Shown: positions 1 to 8,893 of the stretch, piece after piece
Position numbering within the stretch: position 1 is the first letter of the stretch
Layout of the letters: every line of letters starts with the position of its first letter
Source: Streptomyces mobaraensis NBRC 13819 = DSM 40847
GTDB taxonomy: Bacteria; Actinomycetota; Actinomycetes; Streptomycetales; Streptomycetaceae
DNA length: 64,000 bases
Direction of reading: 5' to 3'
NCBI RefSeq assembly: GCF_017916255.1
Contig: NZ_CP072827.1
Coordinates: 2,728,001 to 2,792,000 of the forward strand
Made by a program: the position numbers and the translations under genes
Notes under the pieces: generated by a model
What the model was told of the DNA's origin: nothing
The model's database searches: none
What the model saw: the letters and a program-made list of their open reading frames with translations, nothing else

Positions 1-944
1 GCGCCGTGCGCCGGGTGAAGATCCTCGGCTGCGGCACCTCGTACCACGCCGGCCAGATCGGCGCCCAGATGATCGAGGAGCTGGCCCGCATCCCCGCGGA
101 CGCCGAGCCGGCCTCCGAGTTCCGCTACCGCAACCCGGTCGTGGACCCCGACACCCTCTACATCGCGGTGTCCCAGTCCGGTGAGACCTACGACGTGCTC
201 GCCGCCGTCCAGGAGCTCAAGCGCAAGGGCGCCCGCGTCCTGGGCCTGGTCAACGTGGTCGGCTCGGCGATCGCCCGGGAGACCGACGGCGGCATCTACG
301 TGCACGCCGGCCCGGAGGTCTGCGTCGTCTCCACCAAGTGCTTCACCAACATGGTGGTCTCCTTCGGCCTGCTCGCCCTGCACCTGGGCCGCACCCGCGA
401 CCTGTCCGTCGCCGACGGCAAGCGGATCATCGAGGGCCTGCGCAAGCTGCCCGGCCAGATCGAGGAGATCCTCGGCAACGAGGCGGAGATCGAGAAGCTG
501 GCGGCCGAGTACGCCGACGCCAAGTCGATGATGTTCATCGGCCGCGTCCGGGGCTACCCGGTGGCCCGCGAGGCGTCCCTCAAGCTCAAGGAGGTCTCGT
601 ACATCCACGCCGAGGCCTACCCGGCGTCGGAGCTCAAGCACGGCCCGCTGGCCCTGATCGAGCCCGCCATGCCGACCGTCGCCATCGTCCCCGACGACGA
701 GCTGCTGGAGAAGAACCGCGCCGCCCTGGAGGAGATCAAGGCCCGCAGCGGCCGCATCCTCGCCGTCGCGCACCAGGAGCAGGAGAAGGCCGACCACACC
801 ATCGTGGTGCCGAAGAACGAGGACGAGCTGGACCCGATCCTCATGGGCATCCCGCTCCAGCTCTTCGCCTACTACACGGCCAAGGCCATGGGCCGCGACA
901 TCGACAAGCCGCGCAACCTCGCCAAGTCCGTCACGGTCGAGTAG
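1..944 (+). CDS. glmS: Glutamine-fructose-6-phosphate aminotransferase, C-terminal part (5' end outside window)
   Basis: Only the two SIS (sugar isomerase) domains are present; the N-terminal glutaminase domain lies before base 1, and the reading frame is already open there, so the GTG at 6 is not a real start. The protein makes glucosamine-6-phosphate from fructose-6-phosphate and glutamine, the first step of UDP-GlcNAc and peptidoglycan synthesis. Visible family signatures are GCGTSYHA and SQSGETYD in SIS domain 1, the ELKHGPLALIE segment in SIS domain 2, and the canonical C-terminal tail ending in LAKSVTVE, which is the family's catalytic C-tail. It ends in TAG at 942-944. A strong hairpin follows, so it probably ends its transcript here. 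Confidence 0.95.
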   Translation, partial: AVRRVKILGCGTSYHAGQIGAQMIEELARIPADAEPASEFRYRNPVVDPDTLYIAVSQSGETYDVLAAVQELKRKGARVLGLVNVVGSAIARETDGGIYVHAGPEVCVVSTKCFTNMVVSFGLLALHLGRTRDLSVADGKRIIEGLRKLPGQIEEILGNEAEIEKLAAEYADAKSMMFIGRVRGYPVAREASLKLKEVSYIHAEAYPASELKHGPLALIEPAMPTVAIVPDDELLEKNRAALEEIKARSGRILAVAHQEQEKADHTIVVPKNEDELDPILMGIPLQLFAYYTAKAMGRDIDKPRNLAKSVTVE

Positions 945-1312
945 TCGACACCGGCGGGCCGCTCCGCCGACGGCGCTCCCCGCGCGTGCCACCGGGCGCG
1001 CGGGGAGGACCGCCTCCCCGGTGCCGGCGCCGCCCTCGCGCCGGCGGTGATGCCACCGGCCCGGGAACCGTCACCTCCCGCCCGGCGGCACGTTCGCTCA
1101 CCGGTCTTGTACCCGGGGGAGGCGGCTTTCGCACACCTGAGCAGGCGCGCGCTTGCTCATTGCGGGGGCGCGCGCCGGGTCACGTCCGCCGGTGATGTCG
1201 GCGCGCACCACCCGCGTGGGACAAGGGAGTTGAGCGCCAGGCGACGGGGGACCTCCCAGACGTCCCAGACGCCTCCGTCGTCACGTCCGCCTCAGGGACG
1301 GCCACCACGGCC
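945..1312. other. Intergenic region between convergent glmS and universal stress gene
   Basis: Apart from the hairpin at 976-1007 I see no convincing gene here. Open frames crossing it lack a Shine-Dalgarno sequence and have no recognisable family. Confidence 0.6.
976..1007 (+). terminator. Hairpin terminator after glmS
   Basis: Perfect 11-bp arms CTCCCCGCGCG (976-986) and CGCGCGGGGAG (997-1007) enclose a 10-nt loop. There is no T-run, as is common for Streptomyces terminators. It lies 32 bp after the glmS stop. Confidence 0.65.
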
Positions 1313-1834
1313 TCAGGGGATGACCACCACGGGCCGCTGCGCCCGTCGGGCCAGCCGTCCGGCCACCGAGCCGAAGATCCGGCCGACGATCCCATGGGTG
1401 GAGCCCACCACGATGGCGTCGGCCGCGTACTCCCGCCCGACCTCCTCCAGCTCGTGGCAGATGTCCCCGCCCCGCTCGACGAGGATCCAGGGCACCTCGG
1501 AGAGGTGGTCGGCGCAGGCCAGTTCCAGGCCCAGGACCTCGGTGCGGTGGTCGGGGACGTCCACGAAGACCGGCGGTTCACAGCCCGCCCAGACGGTCGT
1601 CGGCAGCCGGTTGGCCACATGGACGATGATCAGGCCCGAGCCGGAGCGCCGGGCCATGCCGATTGCATAAGCAAGCGCCCGTTCGCTCGACGTGGAGCCG
1701 TCGAAGCCCACCACGACACCGTGCCGGAACGCGGGATCGCAGGAATGACGTGGTTCTTCCGCCGCTTCGGGAAGCGCCGTCTGATCGGCGATCCGCTTGC
1801 GGTCCGCGGGTTCGGAGAATTCGTGACCGGCCAT
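1313..1834 (-). CDS. Universal stress protein (UspA family), single domain
   Basis: Small cytoplasmic nucleotide-binding stress protein of about 173 residues from the ATG at 1834. The core begins with VVVGFDGSTSSERAL, the usual first strand and helix of a Usp domain. It ends with VVGSTHGIVGR...GSVAGRL and PVVVIP, which carries the G-x2-G-x9-G(S/T) pattern of ATP-binding UspA proteins. An in-frame upstream start at 1921 would add 29 residues with no family resemblance; neither start has a strong Shine-Dalgarno, so the N-terminus is uncertain. It is convergent with glmS. Role in stress or dormancy is inferred from the family only. Confidence 0.8.
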   Translation of the reverse strand: MAGHEFSEPADRKRIADQTALPEAAEEPRHSCDPAFRHGVVVGFDGSTSSERALAYAIGMARRSGSGLIIVHVANRLPTTVWAGCEPPVFVDVPDHRTEVLGLELACADHLSEVPWILVERGGDICHELEEVGREYAADAIVVGSTHGIVGRIFGSVAGRLARRAQRPVVVIP

Positions 1835-2296
1835 CGGTGTCTCGGCGAAGGAAGTCCTCTTGCGGAGGGTCGGCGGTGGGCTGCGGTGGACGGAAGGGGC
1901 ATTTCCCGCCGTAGAGGACATCCGCGCGGGCGCATGGCTGTCAATACGGCGACAAAAATCCGTCCGGGATTCATCTTTTCAAGGACTTACCCCCCAGGGT
2001 ACGGCCCCGCCCGCCGGGTGCCCAGAGGCCGGCCCGCCGAACGGGGCCGGAAGACGCCGGCGTCCACACGCCCCCGACGGCCGCCCCCGACGGGCGGACG
2101 TCCGGACGACGGGTGCGACACGCAGTGTCCCCTCGACGGGTGTGACGGCTGACGGGTGAGCGTTCCCCGGAGCATGCACGAGGGCCGCCCCGAGCGCAAT
2201 GCCCCGTGTGTCCCTACCCCTGCCCGTTCGCCGAGTGACCCACACGCCGGACCGGCGTTGTACTACCGCCAGCAGCCGCCACCAGGGAGCCGCTCC
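1835..2296. other. Divergent intergenic region
   Basis: Lies between the universal stress gene and the small membrane protein gene. It must hold both promoters, but I cannot pick a confident -35/-10 pair. It contains a lower-GC stretch (about 1935-1990). Confidence 0.4.
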
Positions 2297-2740
2297 GTGC
2301 CCGGAACCCGCGACGACGCCCACGCCGCCGAACCCGACCGGGAATCGCCCGATCCGGTGAGCGACGTGGTGCGCTGGGCGGCGTTCAGCTGCGCCCTGGT
2401 CCCCGTCGTCCTGCTGATGTGCGGCCGGTCCTTCGGCGGGGCGGCCGGCAGCGCCGCCGGCCTGGTGGCCCTCACCTGCGCCTGCCACACCCTCCTCCGC
2501 CGCTCCGAACGGGCCGCCGGGCGCGCCCCGAGGGCCGTCGGCCGGACCGCCGCGAGCCTGCGGCCCGGTCGGCCCGGACGGACCTCCGGAGCACTCGAAG
2601 AGGACCTGGAGGAGGCCCTCGAAGGGGCACTCGAACGAGTCGCGGCACCGGTCTCCCCGCACCGCGGCCGGCACGGTCGCACCGGTACCGGTACGCACCG
2701 CGGCGCACGCCATCCGGGCGCCAGTACGTACGTCGACTGA
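2297..2740 (+). CDS. Small hypothetical membrane protein upstream of adpA
   Basis: The GTG at 2297 is preceded by AGGGAG at 7-9 nt spacing, giving a protein of about 147 residues; a longer frame from GTG 2156 is open but has no clear ribosome site. Residues roughly 25-62 contain two short hydrophobic stretches with cysteines (FSCALVPVVLLMCG and LVALTCACHTLL), suggesting one or two membrane segments. The rest is Arg/Gly-rich with an acidic stretch (EEDLEEALEGALE). I recognise no domain. Position directly upstream of adpA is shared with other streptomycetes as I recall, but there is no evidence of co-function. Confidence 0.55.
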   Translation: MPGTRDDAHAAEPDRESPDPVSDVVRWAAFSCALVPVVLLMCGRSFGGAAGSAAGLVALTCACHTLLRRSERAAGRAPRAVGRTAASLRPGRPGRTSGALEEDLEEALEGALERVAAPVSPHRGRHGRTGTGTHRGARHPGASTYVD

Positions 2741-3107
2741 TTTTTCGTACGCCCACACCCGTATGTTTTCGGCCAACTTCAGGCCGAGGGCCTTCGCTTG
2801 GCCTGACCAGCCCCCAACAGCCGGGCGACCAGCAAGGAAAGGACCGCTGAGGGCGGTTGATCCCTACGGCGCGGGGGCAGTGGCGAGAGGCGTACTTTTC
2901 AGCGGGGCCTGCAAGTGCAACGCTTCGTGATCGAACGCTTCGCGCCAAGTTGTCATGTCGACATAGAGCCGGATGGTGAACTGGTCACCGCGACTACATC
3001 CGACACAGTAGATTCGATCTTGGCCATGACCGGCGGGGGAACCGTTCAGGACCGAGGGGAAACGTGCAGGACCGAGAGGACTCGACCGCCGAGGGGGGCT
3101 TAGCGCC
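2741..3107 (+). promoter_or_regulatory. Long adpA upstream leader
   Basis: A 367-bp non-coding stretch precedes adpA, with lower GC than its surroundings. It includes AT-richer patches at 2738-2775 and 2895-3030, consistent with a heavily regulated promoter region. The reverse strand near 2750-2770 reads AAACATACGGGTGTGGGC, which carries an ANAWAC-like half of gamma-butyrolactone receptor sites but not the second half. The sequence just before the start (CCGAGGGGGGC) supplies the ribosome site. Confidence 0.5.
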
Positions 3108-4487
3108 ATGAGCCAGGACTCCACGACCGTACCGGAGACCGTGCGCAAGCTCTCCGGACGCCGCCGCCGGGAGATCGTCGCCGTACTGCTCTTCAGCGGC
3201 GGCCCGATTTTCGAAAGCTCCATTCCGCTCTCCGTATTCGGGATCGACCGGCAGGACGCCGGGGTTCCCCGTTATCGCCTGCTCGTCTGCGCGGGCGAAG
3301 ATGTGCCATTGCGAACGACCGGCGGTCTGGAACTGACCGCGCCGTACGGCCTGGAGGCGCTCTCCAGGGCCGGCACCGTCGTCGTACCGGCCTGGCGGTC
3401 CATCACCCAGCCACCGCCACCCGCCGCCCTCGACGCACTGCGCCGCGCCCACGAGGAAGGCGCCCGCATCGTCGGGCTGTGCACCGGGGCCTTCGTGCTG
3501 GCCGCCGCGGGACTGCTCGACGGCAGACCCGCCACCACCCACTGGATGTACGCGCCGACGCTCGCCAAGCGCTACCCCTCGGTCCATGTGGACCCACGGG
3601 AGCTCTTCGTGGACGACGGTGACGTCCTGACCTCCGCGGGCACCGCCGCCGGCATCGACCTGTGCCTGCACATCGTCCGCACCGACCACGGCGCGGACGC
3701 CGCCGGGGCGCTCGCCCGACGCCTCGTCGTACCGCCGCGCCGCAGCGGCGGCCAGGAGCGCTACCTCGACCGGTCTTTACCCGAGGAGATCGGCGCCGAC
3801 CCGCTCGCCGAGGTCGTCGCCTGGGCGCTGGAGCACCTCCACGAGCAGTTCGACGTGGAGACCCTGGCCGCCCGCGCCTATATGAGCCGCCGCACCTTCG
3901 ACCGCAGGTTCCGTTCGCTCACCGGCAGCGCGCCGCTCCAGTGGCTGATCACCCAGCGGGTGCTCCAGGCGCAGCGGCTGCTGGAGACGTCCGACTACTC
4001 CGTGGACGAGGTCGCGGGACGCTGCGGTTTCCGTTCCCCCGTCGCCCTGCGCGGCCACTTCCGGCGGCAGCTGGGGTCCTCCCCCGCCGCCTACCGGGCG
4101 GCCTACCGGGCGCGGCGGCCCCAGGGCGGCCCCGACGGCCGGCCGGACCGGCCCGAGCGGCCGGACCGCGACGGGCGGGGTGACCGCTTCGGCGGCCCGG
4201 ACCCGCTGGAACCCCGGTCCGGGGAGCCGGCGGTCGTCGGACTGAGACGGACGGCCCTGGCCGCCGCGCACGCCGCGGCCGGTCCGCTCGGCGGTCCGCC
4301 GCACTCCGGTGGGCACGGTGGACACGGCGGGCATCCCGGACACGGGGTGCCCCTGGGGCACGGGCCGGGGAACCCGGGGTTCGGCCATGGACCGGGACAC
4401 GGTCCGGGCGCCGTCGAACCGGGCAAGCCGGAGACCGACCTGTACAGCCCGCACCTGCCCGGCCAGCGGGAACGCCCCGTAGGGTGA
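3108..4487 (+). CDS. adpA: AdpA (BldH), AraC-family master developmental regulator
   Basis: Transcriptional activator of morphological differentiation and secondary metabolism. Residues about 20-190 form the DJ-1/PfpI-like dimerisation domain, including GLCTGAFVLAAAGLLDGR and TTHWMYAP. Residues about 235-335 form the two-helix-turn-helix AraC domain, with YMSRRTFDRRFRSLTG and VAGRCGFRSPVALRGHFRR. Codon 224 (3777-3779) is TTA, placed in the linker between the domains as in known adpA genes, so translation should depend on the bldA leucyl-tRNA. The 459-residue length exceeds the roughly 400 of S. griseus and S. coelicolor AdpA because of a Gly/His/Pro-rich tail after residue 340. The gene stops 5 bp before the orn start; the adpA-orn neighbourhood is conserved in Streptomyces. 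Confidence 0.96.
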   Translation: MSQDSTTVPETVRKLSGRRRREIVAVLLFSGGPIFESSIPLSVFGIDRQDAGVPRYRLLVCAGEDVPLRTTGGLELTAPYGLEALSRAGTVVVPAWRSITQPPPPAALDALRRAHEEGARIVGLCTGAFVLAAAGLLDGRPATTHWMYAPTLAKRYPSVHVDPRELFVDDGDVLTSAGTAAGIDLCLHIVRTDHGADAAGALARRLVVPPRRSGGQERYLDRSLPEEIGADPLAEVVAWALEHLHEQFDVETLAARAYMSRRTFDRRFRSLTGSAPLQWLITQRVLQAQRLLETSDYSVDEVAGRCGFRSPVALRGHFRRQLGSSPAAYRAAYRARRPQGGPDGRPDRPERPDRDGRGDRFGGPDPLEPRSGEPAVVGLRRTALAAAHAAAGPLGGPPHSGGHGGHGGHPGHGVPLGHGPGNPGFGHGPGHGPGAVEPGKPETDLYSPHLPGQRERPVG

Positions 4488-4492
4488 GTTCC

Positions 4493-5098
<606 letters not shown>

Positions 5099-5271
5099 TC
5101 CGGTCGTCGTCCGGGCGCCGTCCGGTCGTGGTCCCCGCGGTGCTTCCGCGGGGATTCCGGCGGAGTGACGCAGGTCGCTCCCGGCACGGCGAAAGGCGGG
5201 AGCGAGCACCCCTCCGGACCCTGTACACTTTTTCTCGGCCGGTGGGAAACACGGAAACGAACGCCGGATGT

Positions 5272-5345
5272 GGTGGGTATAGCTCAGCTGGTAGAGCACC
5301 TGGTTGTGGTCCAGGATGTCGCGGGTTCGAGTCCCGTTACTCACC
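5272..5345 (+). tRNA. tRNA-His (anticodon GTG)
   Basis: Full cloverleaf: acceptor GTGGGTA pairs with TACTCAC, D-arm AGCTCAGCTGGTAGAGC, anticodon loop with GTG, and T-arm GGGTTCGAGTCCC. The extra G at 5272 opposite C at 5345 gives the G-1:C73 pair specific to tRNA-His. No CCA is encoded. A TACACT hexamer at 5223-5228 is a possible -10 element. Confidence 0.95.
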
Positions 5346-5353
5346 CTCAGGGT

Positions 5354-5391
5354 GAAGGCCCCTGATCTGTGAAAACAGGTCAGGGGCCTTC
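5354..5391 (+). terminator. Terminator of tRNA-His
   Basis: GAAGGCCCCTGATCTGT (5354-5370), loop GAAA, then ACAGGTCAGGGGCCTTC (5375-5391): a 17-bp stem with a single T-G wobble. It begins 9 nt after the tRNA. Confidence 0.9.
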
Positions 5392-5503
5392 GTCGTGCCG
5401 CCAGGTGGGCCAAACAGCGGCCAAACGGCCCCCACCCGCCACGACACGCCGAAGCGCCTCCCGCGCCCCTTTCACCCCCCAGGCCACGTCACGCAGCGCG
5501 TCC

Positions 5504-5532
5504 TTGACACTACGCCAGGTTGCGGCAAGTCT
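5504..5532 (+). promoter_or_regulatory. Candidate promoter/operator of the ceb-type sugar operon
   Basis: TTGACA at 5504-5509 is a perfect -35 hexamer; 17 nt later AAGTCT (5527-5532) is a weak -10. The spacer carries the dyad TTGC-G-GCAA (5520-5528), well placed for a repressor. It lies about 100 bp before the binding-protein start. No TGGGAGCGCTCCCA CebR box is present here. Confidence 0.4.
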
Positions 5533-5629
5533 CGGGGCAGTCCCGCACCCCCAATGCTCCGGTCCCGCGCGCCCTTTGGCGGACCTCCCCGGTGGGCCGG
5601 CGGGGTGGGCACGGCATCAGGAGGAGGCA

Positions 5630-6943
5630 TTGCGCGGCGGCACCCACGGACGGCGCCCCCGGGCCCGGCGGGCAGGAGCGGCACCGGCGGCACTCACGGC
5701 CGGGCTGCTCCTGGCCGCGGCGCTCACCGGCTGCGCGGCCGACGGCGACGGGCGGACCACGCTCTCCGTCGGCACCTTCGGGGTCTTCGGCTACCGGCAG
5801 GCCGGTCTCTACGCCGAGTACGAGCGGCTGCACCCGGAGATCCGGATCAAGGAGAACGTGATCGAGCGGAGCGACACCTACTTCCCGCAGTTCCTGACGC
5901 ATCTGGTGACCGGCAGCGGGCTGGCGGACGTCCAGGCGGTCGAGGTCGGCACCCTGCACGACCTGGCGGCGGGCCAGGGCCGGCGGCTGGAGGACCTGTC
6001 CCGGGCGCCGGGCGTGCGCCGGGCCGACTGGCTCGGGTGGAAATGGGCCCAGGCCACCGACCCCGACGGCCGGACGATCGGGCTCGGCACGGACATCGGG
6101 CCGATCGCCGTCTGCTACCGCAAGGACCTCTTCCGCCGGGCCGGACTGCCCACCGACCGGGAGGCCGTCGGCCGGCTGTGGGCCGGAGACTGGCGGAAGT
6201 ACCTCGACGCCGGCCGCGCCTACCGGAAGCGGGCCCCGGCGGGCACGGTCTTCACCGACTCGGCGGCGGGCGTCTACAACGCGGCCGTCCACGGCTATCC
6301 GGAGCGCTACTACGACCGGTCCGGCCGCCCGCTGTACACCGGCGGGCCGGCCGTCCGGGCGGCCTGGGACCTGGCGGTGCGGGCGGCCCGCGAGGGGCTG
6401 ACCGCGCGGCTGAGACAGTTCGAGAAACCGTGGGACCAGGCGTACGCGAACGGCCGCTTCGCCACCGTCGCCTGCCCGCCGTGGATGCTCGGCTACATCA
6501 AGGAGAAGTCGGGGGACGCGGGCCGGGGCCAGTGGGACGTGGCAGCGGCGCCCCGGCCGGCCAACTGGGGCGGCTCGTTCCTGACCGTGCCGAAGGCGGC
6601 CCGGCACCGGGCGCAGGCCATGGCGCTCGCCGCCTGGCTGACCGCGCCCGCGCAGCAGGCCAGGCTCTTCGCCCGGCAGTCGAGCTTCCCCTCCACCCCC
6701 GCCTCGTACGGCATGCCGGAGCTGCGGGACGCGCGGAACCCCTACTTCGGCGGGGCGCCGGTCGCGCGGATCTTCGCCCGGGCCGCCGAGGGAGCGCCCA
6801 CGCTGGTGATCGGGCCGCACGAGCAGCAGATCGGCACCGCCTTCACCGACGTCGGCATCCCGCAGGTCGAGCAGCAGGGCAGGGACCCGCGGGCGGCCTG
6901 GGCGGCGGCCCAGAAGGAGATCCACAACGCGGTGGACGAATGA
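5630..6943 (+). CDS. Sugar ABC transporter solute-binding lipoprotein, CebE-like
   Basis: Extracellular lipid-anchored sugar receptor of about 437 residues. I chose the TTG at 5630 because AGGAGGAGG precedes it; earlier in-frame starts run into the tRNA terminator. The N-terminus has an Arg-rich stretch, a hydrophobic core and a lipobox ending LTGC near residue 30. The mature part has solute-binding family 1 features: TLSVGTFGVFGY at the start, WKWAQATDPDGRTIGLGTDIGPIAVCYRKDLF in the first lobe (read in shorter pieces) and MPELRDARNPYFGG near the end. It overlaps the first permease gene by 4 nt (ATGA). With the two permeases and GH1 enzyme, this suggests cellobiose or another beta-glucoside as substrate; no ATPase is encoded, so the shared MsiK ATPase probably serves it. 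Confidence 0.85.
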   Translation: MRGGTHGRRPRARRAGAAPAALTAGLLLAAALTGCAADGDGRTTLSVGTFGVFGYRQAGLYAEYERLHPEIRIKENVIERSDTYFPQFLTHLVTGSGLADVQAVEVGTLHDLAAGQGRRLEDLSRAPGVRRADWLGWKWAQATDPDGRTIGLGTDIGPIAVCYRKDLFRRAGLPTDREAVGRLWAGDWRKYLDAGRAYRKRAPAGTVFTDSAAGVYNAAVHGYPERYYDRSGRPLYTGGPAVRAAWDLAVRAAREGLTARLRQFEKPWDQAYANGRFATVACPPWMLGYIKEKSGDAGRGQWDVAAAPRPANWGGSFLTVPKAARHRAQAMALAAWLTAPAQQARLFARQSSFPSTPASYGMPELRDARNPYFGGAPVARIFARAAEGAPTLVIGPHEQQIGTAFTDVGIPQVEQQGRDPRAAWAAAQKEIHNAVDE

Positions 6944-7947
6944 CCTCGGCGCCGCCCACCACCGTCGAGGACCCCGGCGCCGAACCGGCCCCGGGCCCAC
7001 CGCGCGTCCCGCCCGCCGCCGATCGGGACCGGCGCGCCGCCTGGCGCACCCGCCGTCACCGGTGGGACGTGCGCTGGAGTCCGTACGCGTTCGTGGCGCC
7101 GTTCTTCCTGTTCTTCTCCGCATTCGGTCTCTTCCCCCTCCTCTGGACCGGCTGGGCCTCACTGCACCGGCTCGAACTCACGGACATGAGCCGGATGGAG
7201 TGGACCGGAGCGCGCAACTACCTCCGGCTGCTGCACGACGAGTTCTTCTGGAACGCCTTGGGCAACACCTTCACCATCGGTGTGCTCTCGACCGTCCCCC
7301 AACTGCTGACGGCCCTTTGTCTGGCGCATCTGCTGCACCAGCGGCTGCGGGCCGCCACGTTCTGGCGCGTCGCCCTCCTCACCCCGTACGCCACCTCGGT
7401 CGCCGCGGCCACCCTGGTCTTCGTCCTCCTCTACGGGCGGGACTACGGCCTGATCAACTGGGCGCTGGGGCTGGCGGGCATCGACCCGGTCGACTGGCAG
7501 AACGGCACCTGGAGCTCCCGGATCGCCGTCTCCTCGATCGTCGTCTGGCGGTGGACGGGCTACAACGCGCTGATCTACCTGGCCGCCATGCAGGCGATCC
7601 CGGACGAGCTGTACGAGTCGGCGGCGCTGGACGGCGCCTCGCGGATCCGGCAGTTCCGGCACGTCACCGTGCCCTCGCTGCGGCCGACGATCCTGTTCAC
7701 CGTCGTCGTCTCCACGATCGGGGCGACGCAGCTGTTCGGCGAGCCCCTGCTGTTCGGCGGGGCGGCCGGGCAGAAGGGCGGGGCCTCGCACCAGTTCCAG
7801 ACCCTGGGTCTCTATCTGTACGAGCAGGGGTGGTTCGGCTTCCACCTCGGCCGTGCCTCCGCCGTGGCCTGGGCCATGTTCCTGATCCTGCTGCTGGTCG
7901 CCGCCGTGGGCGGGCTGCTCGCCCGCCGACTGCGCGCGGACCGGTGA
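6940..7947 (+). CDS. Sugar ABC transporter permease, CebF-like
   Basis: Integral membrane subunit of about 335 residues; ATG 6940 overlaps the previous stop. After a Pro/Arg-rich cytoplasmic tail, membrane segments begin at YAFVAPFFLFFSAFGLFPLLW. The EAA-type loop that contacts the ATPase is visible as ELYESAALDGASRIRQF followed by HVTVPSLRP. Family is the MalF-type binding-protein-dependent permeases. It is translationally coupled to its neighbour and is followed 9 bp later by the second permease gene. Confidence 0.9.
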   Translation: MTSAPPTTVEDPGAEPAPGPPRVPPAADRDRRAAWRTRRHRWDVRWSPYAFVAPFFLFFSAFGLFPLLWTGWASLHRLELTDMSRMEWTGARNYLRLLHDEFFWNALGNTFTIGVLSTVPQLLTALCLAHLLHQRLRAATFWRVALLTPYATSVAAATLVFVLLYGRDYGLINWALGLAGIDPVDWQNGTWSSRIAVSSIVVWRWTGYNALIYLAAMQAIPDELYESAALDGASRIRQFRHVTVPSLRPTILFTVVVSTIGATQLFGEPLLFGGAAGQKGGASHQFQTLGLYLYEQGWFGFHLGRASAVAWAMFLILLLVAAVGGLLARRLRADR

Positions 7948-7956
7948 GGAGCCGCC

Positions 7957-8823
7957 GTGCCCGTCCCCCTTTCCGCCACCCCGGTCACCCGCGCGCGGGC
8001 CGGCGGGCGACCCCGCACCGGGCCGCTCGGGTACGCCGTGCTCGTCCTCTTCACCGCGGGCTCGGTGCTGCCCCTGGTGTGGACGGCCGTGGCCGCCTCG
8101 CACGACAACACCCGGCTGGCGCACACCCCGCCGCCCCTCTGGTTCGGCGGCAACCTGGCGCACAACCTGGGCGTCGCGTGGAGCGACGCCAACCTGGGCC
8201 TGGCGCTGCTGAACACCACGCTGGTCGCGGGCTGCGTCGCCCTGGGCACCGTCCTCTTCTGCACCCTCGCCGGCTTCGCCTTCGCCAAGCTGCGGTTCCG
8301 GGGGCGGAACGCCCTGCTGGCGGTGGTGGTCGGCACGATGATGGTGCCCCCGCAGCTTTCCGTGGTCCCGCTGTTCGCACTCGTCGCGGAGCTGGGCTGG
8401 ACCGACCGGCTGCAGACGGTCGTCCTGCCCACCCTGGTCAGCGCGTTCGGCGTGTTCTTCATGCGGCAGTACCTCGTGGAGGCGCTGCCCACCGAGCTGA
8501 TCGAGGCCGCCCGGGTCGACGGCGCCGACAGCCTGCGCGTCGTACGGCACGTCGTCCTCCCCGTCGCCCGGCCCGCGATGGCGGTGCTCGGGATGCTCTC
8601 CTTCGTCCAGTCCTGGAACGACTTCTTCTGGCCGGTGATCGCGCTGACCCAGGACAACCCGACCGTCCAGGTGGCCCTCACCGGGCTCGGCCGCGGCTAC
8701 GTCCCCGACCAGGCCGTCGTGATGGCCGGGGCGCTGCTCGGCACGCTGCCGCTGCTGCTCGTCCTCGCCCTCTTCGGACGGCACATCGTCGGCGGCATCA
8801 TGCGTGGCGCGGTCAAGGGCTGA
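7957..8823 (+). CDS. Sugar ABC transporter permease, CebG-like
   Basis: MalG-type membrane subunit of 288 residues. Six hydrophobic segments can be drawn, starting at [17 protein letters not shown]. The EAA loop reads [17 protein letters not shown] with [11 protein letters not shown] after it, and the typical [15 protein letters not shown] segment follows. It pairs with the CebF-like subunit to form the channel. It precedes the beta-glucosidase gene by 70 bp, consistent with one operon that imports and cleaves a beta-glucoside. Confidence 0.9.
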   Translation: MPVPLSATPVTRARAGGRPRTGPLGYAVLVLFTAGSVLPLVWTAVAASHDNTRLAHTPPPLWFGGNLAHNLGVAWSDANLGLALLNTTLVAGCVALGTVLFCTLAGFAFAKLRFRGRNALLAVVVGTMMVPPQLSVVPLFALVAELGWTDRLQTVVLPTLVSAFGVFFMRQYLVEALPTELIEAARVDGADSLRVVRHVVLPVARPAMAVLGMLSFVQSWNDFFWPVIALTQDNPTVQVALTGLGRGYVPDQAVVMAGALLGTLPLLLVLALFGRHIVGGIMRGAVKG

Positions 8824-8893
8824 CGCCCGTGCCGGCTCCCTCATCTCCCCCCGTCCCCCTCTGCCCCTTCTTCCTTCTCCTCGGAGCGTGTTC

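Noticed and set aside
2156..2296. Longer start (GTG 2156) for the small membrane protein
   Set aside because: No ribosome site, no hydrophobic or conserved sequence in the extra 47 residues.
2750..2775. Gamma-butyrolactone-receptor (ArpA-type) box upstream of adpA
   Set aside because: Only one half matches the consensus; the second half of the palindrome is absent.
5346..5629. CebR box TGGGAGCGCTCCCA upstream of the binding-protein gene
   Set aside because: Not found; only a shorter TTGC-G-GCAA dyad is present.
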